64,000 nt of DNA from Mucilaginibacter phyllosphaerae (GCF_004378255.1 NZ_SNQG01000006.1:1-64000), one strand, 5' to 3'. Positions 28,567-38,123 are shown, numbered from the stretch's first letter. The notes: generated by a model not told the origin, from the sequence alone. Numbers and translations: made by a program.

Positions 28567-29586
28567 ATGAAAAAATTTTGGATAGCGCTGGTGGTCATCA
28601 TTGTATTATCATTGGCAGGCACCGGCATCTTTTATTATCTGCGCTTTTTTGGGCCAAACGTAACCGATAAGCAGGAATATCTGTACATCAAAACCGGCTC
28701 AAACCTGGATGATGTTTTTAAGACCATTCAGCAACAGGGCATTGTAAAAGATACCACTTCGTTTTTACAATCGGCACATAGCATGAAGTTTTTAAGGGTT
28801 AAACCCGGTAAATACCGCCTTAAAAGCGGCATGAGTAACCGTACCTTTATTAATATGCTAAAAGCCGGTAACCAGGAACCGGTAACACTCGCCTTTCATA
28901 ACATCCGGTTAAAAGAGCAGTTTGCCGGCTTTGTGTCTAAAAGGATAGAGCCTGATTCTGTTTCGATACTGCGCCTGCTGGATTCTGCTAAATTTGCTGA
29001 ACAATACGGCTTTAATACAGATAATATCTATACCGTTTTTATCCCCAACTCGTATCAGCTTTACTGGAATACATCGCCCGAGAAATTCTTTAAAAAGATG
29101 TATGCCAATTATGAGAAATTCTGGACGCCGGAGCGTAAACAAAAAGCTGCCGACCTTAAACTTACGCCGCAGGAGGTATCTGTTTTAGCATCTATTGTAG
29201 ATGCCGAGGCTTTGCATGACGATGAAATGCCTATCATTGCCGGCCTTTACCTTAACCGCCTTAACAAAGGCATGAAGTTACAGTCCGACCCTACCGTGAT
29301 CTTTGCAGTAAATGATTTTACCATTAAACGCGTGCTCAATCGCGACTTAATTACTAATTCGCCGTACAATACTTACATGTACAAAGGTTTGCCGCCGGGC
29401 CCTATCATGATGCCATCGGTTAATGCGATAAATTCGGTATTGGATTATAAAAAAACCGATTATTTATACATGTGCGCCAAGGCAGATTTTAGCGGCAACC
29501 ATGCTTTCGCCACTAATGAAACAGATCATAAAGTTAATGCCAGGGCATTTCAACAGGCCCTTAACGACAGGAATATTAAGCGCTAA
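28567..29586 (+). CDS. mltG: Endolytic murein transglycosylase
   Basis: A 339-residue protein. An N-terminal membrane helix (about 5-25), a LysM-like segment and the YceG/MltG catalytic domain (about 150-330) are in order. The catalytic region is ASIVDAEALHDDEMPIIAGLYLNRL with its Glu in the family position, followed by QSDPTVIFAV, SPYNTYMYKGLPPGPI and PSVNAINSVL. MltG cleaves nascent glycan strands at the inner membrane and sets strand length. It follows the rhodanese gene by 21 bp and precedes a thioesterase by a 1-bp overlap. Confidence 0.94.
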   Translation: MKKFWIALVVIIVLSLAGTGIFYYLRFFGPNVTDKQEYLYIKTGSNLDDVFKTIQQQGIVKDTTSFLQSAHSMKFLRVKPGKYRLKSGMSNRTFINMLKAGNQEPVTLAFHNIRLKEQFAGFVSKRIEPDSVSILRLLDSAKFAEQYGFNTDNIYTVFIPNSYQLYWNTSPEKFFKKMYANYEKFWTPERKQKAADLKLTPQEVSVLASIVDAEALHDDEMPIIAGLYLNRLNKGMKLQSDPTVIFAVNDFTIKRVLNRDLITNSPYNTYMYKGLPPGPIMMPSVNAINSVLDYKKTDYLYMCAKADFSGNHAFATNETDHKVNARAFQQALNDRNIKR

Positions 29587-29993
29587 TGTTTCAAAACGCT
29601 ACCAAGCTTAGGGTGCGCTACGGCGAAACCGACCAGATGGGCTACATGTACTATGGCAATTACGCCGAATTTTTTGAGGTGGGCCGTGTAGAGATGCTGC
29701 GCAGCCTGGGCCTCACTTACGCCGGCATGGAGGCATCCGGCATTATGATGCCCGTGCTGGAATTGAAATGTAAATACCTTAAACCCGCCCGTTACGACGA
29801 GGAGATCACCATTAACGTTATCATGGATAAGATGCCGGGCGTAAAGATCCATTTCAGGTACGAATTATTTAACGAGCGTGAAGACCTGATCCATATTGGT
29901 GAAACGCTGCTGGCCTTCATCAACATGAAAACCAACCGCCCCTGCTTGCCCCCAACTGAATTTATTGAAAAACTAAAGCCTTTTTTTGAGTAA
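29586..29993 (+). CDS. Acyl-CoA thioesterase (4HBT/YbgC family)
   Basis: A 135-residue hot-dog thioesterase with the YbgC signature VRYGETDQMGYMYYGNYAEFFEVGRVE (about 9-35), in which the Asp at about residue 16 is catalytic. The rest follows the fold: MPVLELKCKYLKPARYDEEI and FRYELFNEREDLIHIGETLLAFI. It starts on the last base of MltG and ends 11 bp before the YihY gene. Acyl-CoA substrate specificity is not predictable. Confidence 0.9.
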   Translation: MFQNATKLRVRYGETDQMGYMYYGNYAEFFEVGRVEMLRSLGLTYAGMEASGIMMPVLELKCKYLKPARYDEEITINVIMDKMPGVKIHFRYELFNEREDLIHIGETLLAFINMKTNRPCLPPTEFIEKLKPFFE

Positions 29994-30004
29994 TTTTAGC
30001 CTGA

Positions 30005-30985
30005 ATGAAATGGGCTCATAAATTTTTACTGCACTTTAAGTTTTATCAATACCTTACCGACTGGGCTAAAACGGTTTACATCCCGGGTTTCAGGCCGCTG
30101 CCACTGTACACCGTTGTTGTATTTTTTATCATGGAGATCCAAAAAACGTCGCTGGCAAACCGCGCGGCTGCTTTGGCATACAATTTTATGCTGGCGCTGT
30201 TCCCGGCTATAATTTTTTTATTTACGCTGATAGCCTATATCCCCATCAAAAACTTTCAGGATAACCTGCTGATCCTTTTTGCGCTGATAATGCCTACAAA
30301 CGCTTATATAGCCTTTAAAAGCACCATTGTAGATATTATTAAGCATCAAAACGGCAAGTTACTATCTATAGGGTTTTTAACGGCTTTGTACTTTGCAACC
30401 AACGGTGTAAGTAATTTAATGCAGGCGTTTAATAAATCATCATTGATACTGGAAACGCGTACCTGGTTAAAAAGGCGGCTCATCGCCTTATTACTAACCG
30501 TGATGATAAGTATCGCCCTGATGATAGCCATTGTAATTATGATAGCGGGGCAATCGGTTATACGATATATACAACACACATTTAACAGCGATGCCAGGTT
30601 CTGGTTCTGGCTGATAGCCTTCTCACGCTGGTTGGTTATCCTGGTGATCTTCTTTATCAGCATTTGCATCCTGTATCGCTACGGGCCCTCAAACAAGCGT
30701 AAATGGAAATTTATCAATCCCGGCTCTATCCTGGCTACCTCACTGGCTATTTTAACATCTATCGGCTTTACCTACTACACTAATAATTTCTCGTCATACA
30801 ATACAGTTTATGGTGCTATCGGTACATTAATAGTGGTGATGATATACCTGTACCTGAATTCGATGATCTTACTCATCGGGTTTGAATTAAACGCCAGTGT
30901 TGACCTTTCCAAGCGTACAATAAGGATAGAAAAACCACGCTACAACACTTTCCGAAGCAAAAAAACAGATAGTTTCATCAAATAA
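30005..30985 (+). CDS. YihY/BrkB family inner-membrane protein
   Basis: A 326-residue protein with six likely membrane helices between about 40 and 300. The family signature is NRAAALAYNFMLALFPAIIFLFTLIAYIP (about 52-80), with later TYYTNNFSSYNTVYGAIGTLIVVMIYLYLNSMILLIGFELNA (about 258-300). The function of BrkB/YihY proteins is not settled (a ribonuclease activity was once claimed and not supported). It ends the envelope operon, and a gap with tRNA-Ser follows. Confidence 0.88.
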   Translation: MKWAHKFLLHFKFYQYLTDWAKTVYIPGFRPLPLYTVVVFFIMEIQKTSLANRAAALAYNFMLALFPAIIFLFTLIAYIPIKNFQDNLLILFALIMPTNAYIAFKSTIVDIIKHQNGKLLSIGFLTALYFATNGVSNLMQAFNKSSLILETRTWLKRRLIALLLTVMISIALMIAIVIMIAGQSVIRYIQHTFNSDARFWFWLIAFSRWLVILVIFFISICILYRYGPSNKRKWKFINPGSILATSLAILTSIGFTYYTNNFSSYNTVYGAIGTLIVVMIYLYLNSMILLIGFELNASVDLSKRTIRIEKPRYNTFRSKKTDSFIK

Positions 30986-31036
30986 ACCAATGATTACCAA
31001 TTGGTTATAATTAATTAAAAAAAAGTTAATATCAAG

Positions 31037-31067
31037 TTTGGCAATTCGCCCCGGATTTGTACTTTTG
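31037..31067 (+). promoter_or_regulatory. Promoter of tRNA-Ser, near-perfect Bacteroidota form
   Basis: TTTG at 31037-31040 is separated by 19 bp from TACTTTTG at 31060-31067, matching TTTG-N19-TAnnTTTG. The tRNA begins 6 bp further downstream at 31073. This supports the phylum assignment from sequence alone. Confidence 0.85.
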
Positions 31068-31072
31068 TCCCC

Positions 31073-31160
31073 GGAGAGCTGGCAGAGTGGTCGATTGCGG
31101 CAGTCTTGAAAACTGTTGACTGTAACAGGTCCTGGGGTTCGAATCCCTAGCTCTCCGCCA
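31073..31160 (+). tRNA. tRNA-Ser (anticodon TGA)
   Basis: An 88-nt class II tRNA. The acceptor GGAGAGC pairs with GCTCTCC, with discriminator G and an encoded CCA end. The anticodon loop CTTGAAA gives anticodon TGA (decoding UCA). A long variable arm (about 12 nt) is present, as expected for serine. The T arm contains GGTTCGAATCC. A strong hairpin follows. Confidence 0.95.
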
Positions 31161-31168
31161 AAATGCTA

Positions 31169-31203
31169 AAAGCCTTTAGATAATGTATCTAAAGGCTTTT
31201 TTT
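31169..31203 (+). terminator. Terminator after tRNA-Ser
   Basis: AAAAGCCTTTAGATA pairs with TATCTAAAGGCTTTT around a 3-nt loop, with T residues following. It begins 9 bp beyond the CCA end. It also lies beyond the stop of the convergent glycosylphosphotransferase and could serve it. Confidence 0.9.
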
Positions 31204-31230
31204 ATGCATAATTTTCTATCCGTGAAAAAT

Positions 31231-32616
31231 TCAATAGGCGTTCTCTTCGCCTTTAAAGATATTGATGATGGTGAGGAACATAATTTTTACATCAAGCATT
31301 AACGACCAGTTTTCCATGTACCAAATATCGTGCTCCACCCTTTTTTGCATCAGCAAATTGTTTTTAGTTTCGCCCCGGTAACCATTGATCTGGGCCCATC
31401 CGCTTATGCCAGGTTTTAGAAACTGGCGCACCATGTACTTATCAATTATTTTGCTGTACTGCTGCGTGTGCGACAGCATGTGCGGCCGTGGCCCAATAAT
31501 GCTCATGTAGCCAAGCAAAACATTAAAAAATTGCGGTAATTCATCTATACTTGTTTTGCGCATAAATTTGCCAATAGGCGTAACACGTGCATCATTTACC
31601 CTTGCCTGTTCTTGCTGGTTTTGGTTAGTTTGGTACATGCTGCGAAACTTATAACACCAAAAAGTTTTATTATCTCTGCCCGACCGCTGTTGTTTAAAAA
31701 TAACCGGCCCGGGGCTTTGGATCTTTATAATAAGGGCAAGTATTGGGTAAAGCCAGCTAAAAATAAATACGATGACACCTAAACTAACAATTATATCAAA
31801 CAACCGTTTCTTAAAACGATTTTCAATGGTTTCCAGGGGTTCATTCCGGGCATACAATACCAGGAAATTGCCTCGTTTATCAAACTTCATGTTACCTTCC
31901 AGCTCTGTAAAGTTGGGTACAAATTTTAAGCGTACACATTGCTTTTCGCCCTCTTTTATTAATTCTGTCATCTCGCCCATCTTATCCGTATCCATGCATA
32001 CAAAAACCTCGTCCGCGCCGGATTCAACCGCAGATCTGATCTGCTGGGCCGGTGTCACGGCAATCAGTTCCCCGGCTTCATTCACACTGGAATAACCGTC
32101 TTTTAAAAAACCTACAAAATTCAAGCTGCTTTGCTGTTCTAAATACGCTGCAAGCTTTATCCCCCCGCTGTTCATTCCTAAAACAGCCACAGCTTTACGC
32201 AGATGAAAATTTTTATGCAGAACGGCACGGAATGCAGTGCCTATAAACCGGCTGGCTAAAAAACCAAAGATAAGCAGGCCATAAAAACAGATAAATAAAT
32301 ACTTTGGATAGTTAAGAGAGTTGCTGAAAAACAAATAGGCAAGCATTAAAAAAGCATGAGATACTGTACTTCGCCAGGTTGCCTTATAAACCGACTCTAA
32401 TTTATGCAGTGTGTTTTCTGAATACAAGCCAAAAACAGAGGCTGATACTAACCAAATTACATTACACATAATAACGTTATGCCGGTAAACATCCTGATCA
32501 AAATTCATCACGTACTTGCCGGATAGCATAATACTTACAAAAAAAGCAACATTAAGCAGCACCAGATCGCCAAGGGCAATGGTTAAACGTAATAGGTAAA
32601 AGTAACGTGTTTCCAT
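31231..32616 (-). CDS. Undecaprenyl-phosphate sugar-1-phosphotransferase (WcaJ/exopolysaccharide polyprenyl glycosylphosphotransferase)
   Basis: A 461-residue membrane enzyme. Four N-terminal helices (about 8-115) are followed by a CoA-binding-like central domain (about 140-245) and a single helix (about 268-292). The catalytic phosphoglycosyltransferase end has SPGPVIFKQQRSGR, WCYKFRSMY, KTSIDELPQFFNVLLG and IIGPRPHML. It transfers a hexose-1-phosphate (often glucose) to undecaprenyl phosphate, the first step of polysaccharide repeat assembly. It is the last gene of the short EPS operon, after the Wza-like exporter. Confidence 0.93.
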   Translation of the reverse strand: METRYFYLLRLTIALGDLVLLNVAFFVSIMLSGKYVMNFDQDVYRHNVIMCNVIWLVSASVFGLYSENTLHKLESVYKATWRSTVSHAFLMLAYLFFSNSLNYPKYLFICFYGLLIFGFLASRFIGTAFRAVLHKNFHLRKAVAVLGMNSGGIKLAAYLEQQSSLNFVGFLKDGYSSVNEAGELIAVTPAQQIRSAVESGADEVFVCMDTDKMGEMTELIKEGEKQCVRLKFVPNFTELEGNMKFDKRGNFLVLYARNEPLETIENRFKKRLFDIIVSLGVIVFIFSWLYPILALIIKIQSPGPVIFKQQRSGRDNKTFWCYKFRSMYQTNQNQQEQARVNDARVTPIGKFMRKTSIDELPQFFNVLLGYMSIIGPRPHMLSHTQQYSKIIDKYMVRQFLKPGISGWAQINGYRGETKNNLLMQKRVEHDIWYMENWSLMLDVKIMFLTIINIFKGEENAY

Positions 32617-32769
32617 AAATGCTATTCACTTTTATGTATTCAATCTACAGATCCGATGATGGCACATACAGCATAAGCAGGTTAAGTTTATTGCCTGTAT
32701 AGCCTGTTTTAAACCTGATAAGTCGCGCTTATTTATCAATACTTTTTACCATCCGGTGCCCTTATTTAC

Positions 32770-33570
32770 TTATTTGTTTGATAGAGTATATATAATAAGG
32801 GCCGTATTCATAAGCAGCAGTGCCGGTTGCATTAAGGTTGTTATATTCTGCAGCTTATCATTCCGTATGGCCCGCTTGTTTTGACCCACGTATATAATAT
32901 CATGATTTTGCAACACAGTAACCGGATTGGTTAATGATGACACCTCCCTTAGGTTTATTACATAAGTTTGCGGGCCTGTGTTGCTACCGCGCACTATTTT
33001 TATTTGTTGTTCATTAGCTTTATCGGTTAGCCCGCCGGCCTGGCCCAATATTTCTACCAGCGAAGTGCGGTCGTTCACTAACTGATAATTACCCGGTGAG
33101 CGCACTTCCCCAAAAACGGTTACTTTAAGGTTTATAAGCTTTACTTCTATAATAGGATCTTTGATAATGCTTTTACGATAAAGGGTTTCAATTTTTGCAG
33201 CAGCCTCTTCACGGGTTAAGCCGCCTACGGATACTCTCCCCAACATAGGCAGGGCAACTGTACCATTCCGTTGAACCTGATAGCCCTGCCCTGCAGCCGT
33301 TTCTGCCGCTGTGGCTTGGGCTGTACTGCCGCTGCCTGCCGCATCATCTACAATGTATTTCATATTCTGTAGGTTACGTACCTGTAAAATGTCCTGTGGC
33401 TGAATTTTATAATCCACTGTGTTAACTCTGCCGGATAAGCTATCGTTCTTAACAGTATTTCCCTCAAATAAAACCTGGTTCTGTTTATAGGAGCAGGCGC
33501 AGAATAATGCCGACAGGATACTTAAACCCAATAAAACTCTATTTATGCTAAGGATGGCTCTTCTAATCAT
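32770..33570 (-). CDS. Polysaccharide export outer-membrane lipoprotein (Wza-like)
   Basis: A 266-residue protein. The lipoprotein signal ends at a Cys in LFCAC (about residue 26). A Poly_export domain follows (about 50-140, YKIQPQDILQVRNLQ and GTVALPMLGRVSVGGLTREEAAAKIETLYR), and a SLBB domain (about 145-220, VFGEVRSPGNYQLVNDRTSLVEILGQAGGL). A C-terminal hydrophobic segment (about 243-263) would cross the outer membrane, as in Wza. It is translated immediately after the DUF1972 glycosyltransferase: ATG at 33570, with that gene's stop ending at 33571. It provides the exit channel for the polysaccharide. Confidence 0.94.
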   Translation of the reverse strand: MIRRAILSINRVLLGLSILSALFCACSYKQNQVLFEGNTVKNDSLSGRVNTVDYKIQPQDILQVRNLQNMKYIVDDAAGSGSTAQATAAETAAGQGYQVQRNGTVALPMLGRVSVGGLTREEAAAKIETLYRKSIIKDPIIEVKLINLKVTVFGEVRSPGNYQLVNDRTSLVEILGQAGGLTDKANEQQIKIVRGSNTGPQTYVINLREVSSLTNPVTVLQNHDIIYVGQNKRAIRNDKLQNITTLMQPALLLMNTALIIYTLSNK

Positions 33571-34728
33571 TTATACAATTTTTTGAAGTGATACCTGAGG
33601 TTTGGTTAAACGGAAACTTTGAGACTGCTGCCTTTGGCGAACGATGGCCTCAAAGTGGCAGGCGTAGGCATTTACAATGTTATCAACCGTGTAAATTTCT
33701 TTGATCTTGGTATAATTGTTTAAAAAAAACTGATCATACCTGCCACTGCTTTTGTTTGCGTTAAGTAAGTGGTGCGTTACATCATCTGTTGATGAAAAGT
33801 AAAGGGCGTCATCGCCCAGCACGGCCGAATTGAATTTATTTTGATGCGAACATATTAACGTGTTGCATGCCATGGCTTCCAGCAGGGATGGGTTTGTGCC
33901 GCCAACAGTATGCCCATGAAAGTACAGGTTGGCATAATATCTTAAGTTACTCAGTTCATCCATATTATAAATGCCTTTATAAAACCTTATCTGGCTGTTG
34001 TTTTGAAACTTATTTTTCAGATAAGCAGTAAAGGCATTTTCGGCGCAGCCTATCACTAAGAACGGGCGGTTCAAAGCGGCTTTAACAACCCCATCCAATA
34101 TCATTTCTATACTATTTTCGGGTTCCATCCGGGCAATCAGCATATCATATTGATAGGCCTCCAACTGATAACTATCAAGCATCTGGGGGCGGGGATTTTT
34201 AAAAACCTCTGCCCCGTATGGGATATAATTAGCAGGTTTATTATACTTAATTTCCAGATATCGTTTTATCTCGGGCGAATCTGCTATCAGGTGGTCACTA
34301 TGTTTAACGGCAAGGCGCTCTGCAAATCTTAAAAACTGCTGCACCAGTTTAGAATATTTAGTGCGTTTCCACTCCAATCCATCCATATTTGTAGTAACAA
34401 CCGCATTTTTGGGCATCAGCCATCCCCATACCGAGCTGCTGCAATAACCCAACTGAAGCACAACATCCACATGCCTGTTCCTTAAATCGCGGATACAATT
34501 TAAATCATATATAAATTGGCCTGCCGCACCAATTTTATCTTCAGGGTCAAACTGATGGCAGATCTCTACCCCGCGCCAGTTAATATCCTGATAAGGGTGT
34601 GTGTGCGAATTATAAACCAATACCTGATGCCCTTTTTTAACTAACCCTACTGCTAAATATTCGGCGCACTGCTCAAAGCCGCCGTAGTGATTTGGAATTC
34701 CCCTGGTCCCGATAATGGCTATTCGCAT
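33571..34728 (-). CDS. Glycosyltransferase with DUF1972 (rhamnosyltransferase-like) N-terminus
   Basis: A 385-residue GT-B enzyme. The N-terminus MRIAIIGTRGIPNHYGGFEQCAEYLAVGLVKKGH is the DUF1972 pattern found in Cps2T-like beta-1,4-rhamnosyltransferases. The C-terminal GT4 half has the GGTNPSLLEAMAC segment with the donor-binding Glu. Sugar specificity is not certain. It heads the short operon (then Wza-like, then WcaJ-like). The shared TGAACA repeats lie about 131 bp upstream of its start. Confidence 0.9.
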   Translation of the reverse strand: MRIAIIGTRGIPNHYGGFEQCAEYLAVGLVKKGHQVLVYNSHTHPYQDINWRGVEICHQFDPEDKIGAAGQFIYDLNCIRDLRNRHVDVVLQLGYCSSSVWGWLMPKNAVVTTNMDGLEWKRTKYSKLVQQFLRFAERLAVKHSDHLIADSPEIKRYLEIKYNKPANYIPYGAEVFKNPRPQMLDSYQLEAYQYDMLIARMEPENSIEMILDGVVKAALNRPFLVIGCAENAFTAYLKNKFQNNSQIRFYKGIYNMDELSNLRYYANLYFHGHTVGGTNPSLLEAMACNTLICSHQNKFNSAVLGDDALYFSSTDDVTHHLLNANKSSGRYDQFFLNNYTKIKEIYTVDNIVNAYACHFEAIVRQRQQSQSFRLTKPQVSLQKIV

Positions 34729-35080
34729 GATGATAAGAATTAAGTGATTTTAAACATTGCTTACCCGGCAAATGGCTGTTTAAGCTTTTTAATACCAGCC
34801 TTTTATAATACATGTAAATTAGGCATAAGATGGCCCTGATGAAAGGTTTTGAGTGGTATTGAACAGACTGAACAGCAGTGAACAAAGAGAACAAAAGGAA
34901 CGGTTTTGTGAATGAAAATGAACAGTTCATTTTTCGATATTACAGCATCAGGGGTTTGATCTTAAAACAGGTTATGCTTTTATTGCCGTCCTGGTTCAAA
35001 TCTCAAGTATTACCGCGTTGCAATGATATTTCACGATAATTTTGGCTTACAATGGTTATATTTATACACATACCTTATAT
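34729..35080. promoter_or_regulatory. Intergenic region with TGAACA repeat cluster (EPS operon upstream site 1)
   Basis: This gap of about 350 bp lies upstream of both the minus-strand EPS operon and the plus-strand acyltransferase. TGAACA is repeated at 34860, 34869 and 34879, and AGAACA at 34888, giving spacings of 9, 10 and 9 bp. The cluster starts at 34859, about 131 bp upstream of the minus-strand start. A homologous cluster lies at 46730-46764. I see no small ORF worth calling, and no clear -7 box for the minus-strand operon. Confidence 0.55.
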
Positions 35081-35746
35081 ATGAGCAAAGCGTTAAAACT
35101 TCTCCGGAGGGTGAATTTTAAAACCATTATTTTCAACTTTAAATATTTCCCTTTTAAAACGGCGATTAAGTTGCCGGTTTTAATATCTAATAATGTTTTT
35201 TTACACCGGTTAAAAGGGCGTGTAACTATAAACGGCCCTGTTACAACCGCACTGGTGCAGATCGGCTATGGTAAAATTGGCATATCTGATTTTAAACGAT
35301 CGCGCGCCGTTTGGGAAGTTTATGGCGATGTTGTTTTTAACGGACGGGCCTTTATTATGCATGGCTGCAAACTAAATGTAGGGGAAAACGCCCGGCTTTC
35401 TTTTGGAGCAGATTTTAACATGAGCACCGAATGCGCCATCGTTGCCGAAAAAAGTATAACTATTGGCAATAATAGCGGCATATCCTGGGAGAGCCTGGTA
35501 ATGGATACCGATTTTCATCACATTTTTGATGAAAGCGGCCAAAAATTCAATTACCCCAAAGAAGTTATTATTGGCGACAATGTGTGGGTAGGCTGCAGGT
35601 GTACCGTTTTAAAAGGCGCTATTATCCCCAACGGAAGTATCGTTGCTGCAGGCTCGCTGGTAACTAAAAAACTGGTGGGCGAAAAAAGCATCTTTGGCGG
35701 CAATCCTATCCAGGTGCTTAAAAACAATATTACCTGGAAATACTGA
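35081..35746 (+). CDS. LbH acyltransferase (EPS locus, plus strand)
   Basis: A 221-residue left-handed beta-helix acetyltransferase. I start at ATG 35081 (MSKALKLLRRVNF); the open frame extends 13 codons upstream from a TTG without clear support. Hexapeptide repeats run from about residue 65 (INGPVTTALVQIGYGKIGI, later ITIGNNSGISWESLVMDTDFHHI with the catalytic His, IIGDNVWVGCRCTVLKGAIIPNGSIVAAGSLVTKKL). It would acetylate a sugar of the polysaccharide or of another surface glycan. It is convergent with the long EPS operon, 1 bp from its last stop. Confidence 0.88.
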   Translation: MSKALKLLRRVNFKTIIFNFKYFPFKTAIKLPVLISNNVFLHRLKGRVTINGPVTTALVQIGYGKIGISDFKRSRAVWEVYGDVVFNGRAFIMHGCKLNVGENARLSFGADFNMSTECAIVAEKSITIGNNSGISWESLVMDTDFHHIFDESGQKFNYPKEVIIGDNVWVGCRCTVLKGAIIPNGSIVAAGSLVTKKLVGEKSIFGGNPIQVLKNNITWKY

Positions 35747-35747
35747 T

Positions 35748-36290
35748 TTAAATAATTGGCAATATGGCATCTGCCAGGTTATAGGTAAGATTGCGGTTCC
35801 TGTCGGCAATTTTTTTAGCGGGTACGCCGCCTACCACCGTGTAAGGCAACACATCTTTTGCAACTACTGCCCCCGCTGCTACTACTGCGCCTTCACCTAT
35901 CGTTACACCCGGTAATATAATAGTGCGCGAGCATAACCACACATAATCATGAATAACCACGGGGCTGCCAACTGATGCAAACCCGGCGTCGTTATAATCA
36001 TGATGAAGCGTCCAGATCATTACTTCATTACTAAGATTTACATTGTTACCGATGGTTAAGCCCATTCGCGCATCCAGCAAAGCATTATGGCCTATGACCG
36101 TGCTATTACCTATAACAAGCTGCGATGGCCGGCGTACCTCAAACCCGCGGTACAAACCCGAGCCCTTGCCAATATTTGCTTTTAGCACCCGTAATAATAA
36201 AATCCGGATCGTATGAAATGGCAGTTTGCCAATAAACCTGCAAAGTATATAGTAGCAGGCGCCTATTATTTTATCGCTTTGTTTTGTCAT
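35748..36290 (-). CDS. LbH acyltransferase (last gene of the long EPS operon)
   Basis: A 180-residue left-handed beta-helix enzyme. Repeats span about 40-170: [41 protein letters not shown], with the catalytic His pair, and later [34 protein letters not shown]. It overlaps the preceding acyltransferase by 4 bp (ATGA). Acyl donor and sugar acceptor are not determined by the sequence. Confidence 0.88.
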   Translation of the reverse strand: MTKQSDKIIGACYYILCRFIGKLPFHTIRILLLRVLKANIGKGSGLYRGFEVRRPSQLVIGNSTVIGHNALLDARMGLTIGNNVNLSNEVMIWTLHHDYNDAGFASVGSPVVIHDYVWLCSRTIILPGVTIGEGAVVAAGAVVAKDVLPYTVVGGVPAKKIADRNRNLTYNLADAILPII

Positions 36291-37018
36291 GATGCCATGC
36301 CATGGGTTAAAAATGTGCCCCTGCTTTTTATTATCCGGGCGGGGATGCCGCCAACAACCATATTGGCCGGCACCGGTTTTGTAACCACACTACCAGCGGC
36401 CACTACACACCCTTCGCCAATAGTAACACCTGCTAAAATGGTTACCCCGGCCCCTATCCAGCAGCCGTTTTTAATGATGACAGGTTTCCGTGATACGCCC
36501 TGATGTTTAATGGCGATATCGATATCGTCGTAATTGTGGTTTTCAGAAAAGATCTTAACCCCTGGCCCTATTATCACATTATCCCCTATTTCGATACCAC
36601 CCTGCCCTGCCAGGTAACCATTGCAATTGATGCCGGTATTATTACCTATGATAATACCGGTACCTTTTTGCGCAATAACACCTGTGCAAATAAGAATACA
36701 ATTGCGCGCTATAGAAACATTGTTTTTAACCACAATGCCCTTATCAGACAAGGCATTAATGTATATGTTATCCTCCAGTATCAGGTTTTTGCCGGCACTA
36801 AACAGGTAGGCATGTTTAACAACCACATTATGCCCTACAAACAACAATCCATGCGTGCTTTTAAAAAAAGGCCTTTTCCATAAGCCCCGTAATAATTGCA
36901 TCATTCTTCCCAAAGCCATTACAGCAACATCCCTGAAACTGTAACGGCTTTCCCATTCATAAGCGGGATCGCCTTTAAGCTTTGCTATAATTTTTGCAAG
37001 TATCATAAGCTTTAGCAA
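36287..37018 (-). CDS. LbH acyltransferase
   Basis: A 243-residue acyltransferase of the WbbJ/hexapeptide type. An N-terminal helical extension (about 1-50) precedes repeats such as [33 protein letters not shown] and [22 protein letters not shown] with the catalytic His (about 175), and the end is [32 protein letters not shown]. The annotated start overlaps the preceding glycosyltransferase by 44 bp; a Met at residue 5 would shorten the overlap by 12 bp. Confidence 0.88.
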   Translation of the reverse strand: MLKLMILAKIIAKLKGDPAYEWESRYSFRDVAVMALGRMMQLLRGLWKRPFFKSTHGLLFVGHNVVVKHAYLFSAGKNLILEDNIYINALSDKGIVVKNNVSIARNCILICTGVIAQKGTGIIIGNNTGINCNGYLAGQGGIEIGDNVIIGPGVKIFSENHNYDDIDIAIKHQGVSRKPVIIKNGCWIGAGVTILAGVTIGEGCVVAAGSVVTKPVPANMVVGGIPARIIKSRGTFLTHGMAS

Positions 37019-38123
37019 TTAAGGTAAGTATCTCTGCGGCAGACCTTTGCCAGTTAAAATTTTTACTATGATCTATTCCGTCTACAACCTTTTTCATATA
37101 GTACAAACCGTTGTTTAATAACAAATTGATCTTTTTTGCAATATCTTGCGGGTCTTCCGGATCTGCATAAACGGCGGCATCGCCGCAAACCTCGGGCATG
37201 GCGGTACGGTTAGATACAACCACCGGTACACCGCATTGCATAGCTTCTAAAGGCGGCAAGCCAAACCCTTCTGCGTATGACGGGAAACAAAAAACTTTTG
37301 CGTTGGCATAAATAAGGTACAGGTCGGCCTCTGGTACATACCCGGTAAAAACGATACGATCACGCAGGCCATAATCACCAATAATCGCCCGCAATTCACC
37401 ATTTAACGCACTTGATTCGCCCACAATGATCAACTTGATGTCCTGATCATCTATCAGGCTTATTGCCTTGATCAGCGTTAATAAATTTTTGCGAATATTA
37501 ATGCGGCCCACAAAAAGCAAATACTTTTTTGGCAGGTGGTACCGATACATCAACGCTTCGGCATGTTCTTTTGGATAATGTGCCAGCGGCTTAAAATTCT
37601 CGCTGATGCCGTGATGCACGATCGCTATATTTTTTTTTTGAGCAACAAAATTATCTATCAATCGCTTTTGCTCACTTTTAGATATGGTGATGATAAGGTT
37701 AGCCCGGGCGGCTGTGCTTTTCATATACTTAAAATACCGCCGCTCGGTATTGGTATAATACTGCGGATAATCCAAAAAAAGCATATCGTGGATATAGGCT
37801 ACTTTAAATAGTTTTTTCGGCCACAAACTGGTAAAGTTTTGAAAGAGCATGGCATCCAAACCATACTTTCGGGCCGCAAATGGCACCAGAAACATATTGG
37901 ACAAAATATTTGGCACCGAAGGCAAAAACATGGTTTTAACATGGGCAGGGAAATAATTTAATGCCTGCTGTTTATGCTTATTGGCAAATACAAGGTACAG
38001 ATCAAAACCTGCATGATGTTTAACCATTTGGTTAACCAGATTTTTAACAACCATATTGCCGCTTGGTGGCCCGTCAAAATACCACTTGGCGTCAATCCCC
38101 AATTTTATTGGCTGCTTTTCCAT
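36975..38123 (-). CDS. Glycosyltransferase family 4
   Basis: A 382-residue GT-B glycosyltransferase. I start at ATG 38123 (MEKQPIKLGIDAKWYFDGPPSGNM), 1 bp after the upstream stop; the longer frame adds six residues from within the upstream gene. GT4 markers: LLFVGRINIRKNLLTLIKAI, IVFTGYVPEADLYLIYANAKVFCFPSYAEGFGLPPLEAMQCG with the E-x7-E donor motif, and PVVVSNRTAMPEVCGDAAVYADPED. It builds one linkage of the repeat unit. Confidence 0.93.
   Translation of the reverse strand: MEKQPIKLGIDAKWYFDGPPSGNMVVKNLVNQMVKHHAGFDLYLVFANKHKQQALNYFPAHVKTMFLPSVPNILSNMFLVPFAARKYGLDAMLFQNFTSLWPKKLFKVAYIHDMLFLDYPQYYTNTERRYFKYMKSTAARANLIITISKSEQKRLIDNFVAQKKNIAIVHHGISENFKPLAHYPKEHAEALMYRYHLPKKYLLFVGRINIRKNLLTLIKAISLIDDQDIKLIIVGESSALNGELRAIIGDYGLRDRIVFTGYVPEADLYLIYANAKVFCFPSYAEGFGLPPLEAMQCGVPVVVSNRTAMPEVCGDAAVYADPEDPQDIAKKINLLLNNGLYYMKKVVDGIDHSKNFNWQRSAAEILTLIAKAYDTCKNYSKA

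Noticed and set aside
30005..30985. YihY protein as ribonuclease BN
   Set aside because: The RNase BN activity once assigned to this family is not supported; kept as YihY/BrkB of unknown function.
31169..31203. Possible attachment site or integrase remnant near tRNA-Ser
   Set aside because: No duplicated tRNA 3' end, no integrase and the hairpin is a plain terminator.
35042..35080. TTG-initiated extension of the plus-strand EPS acyltransferase
   Set aside because: ATG at 35081 gives a normal start; the extension reads as an unlikely Tyr/His-rich string.
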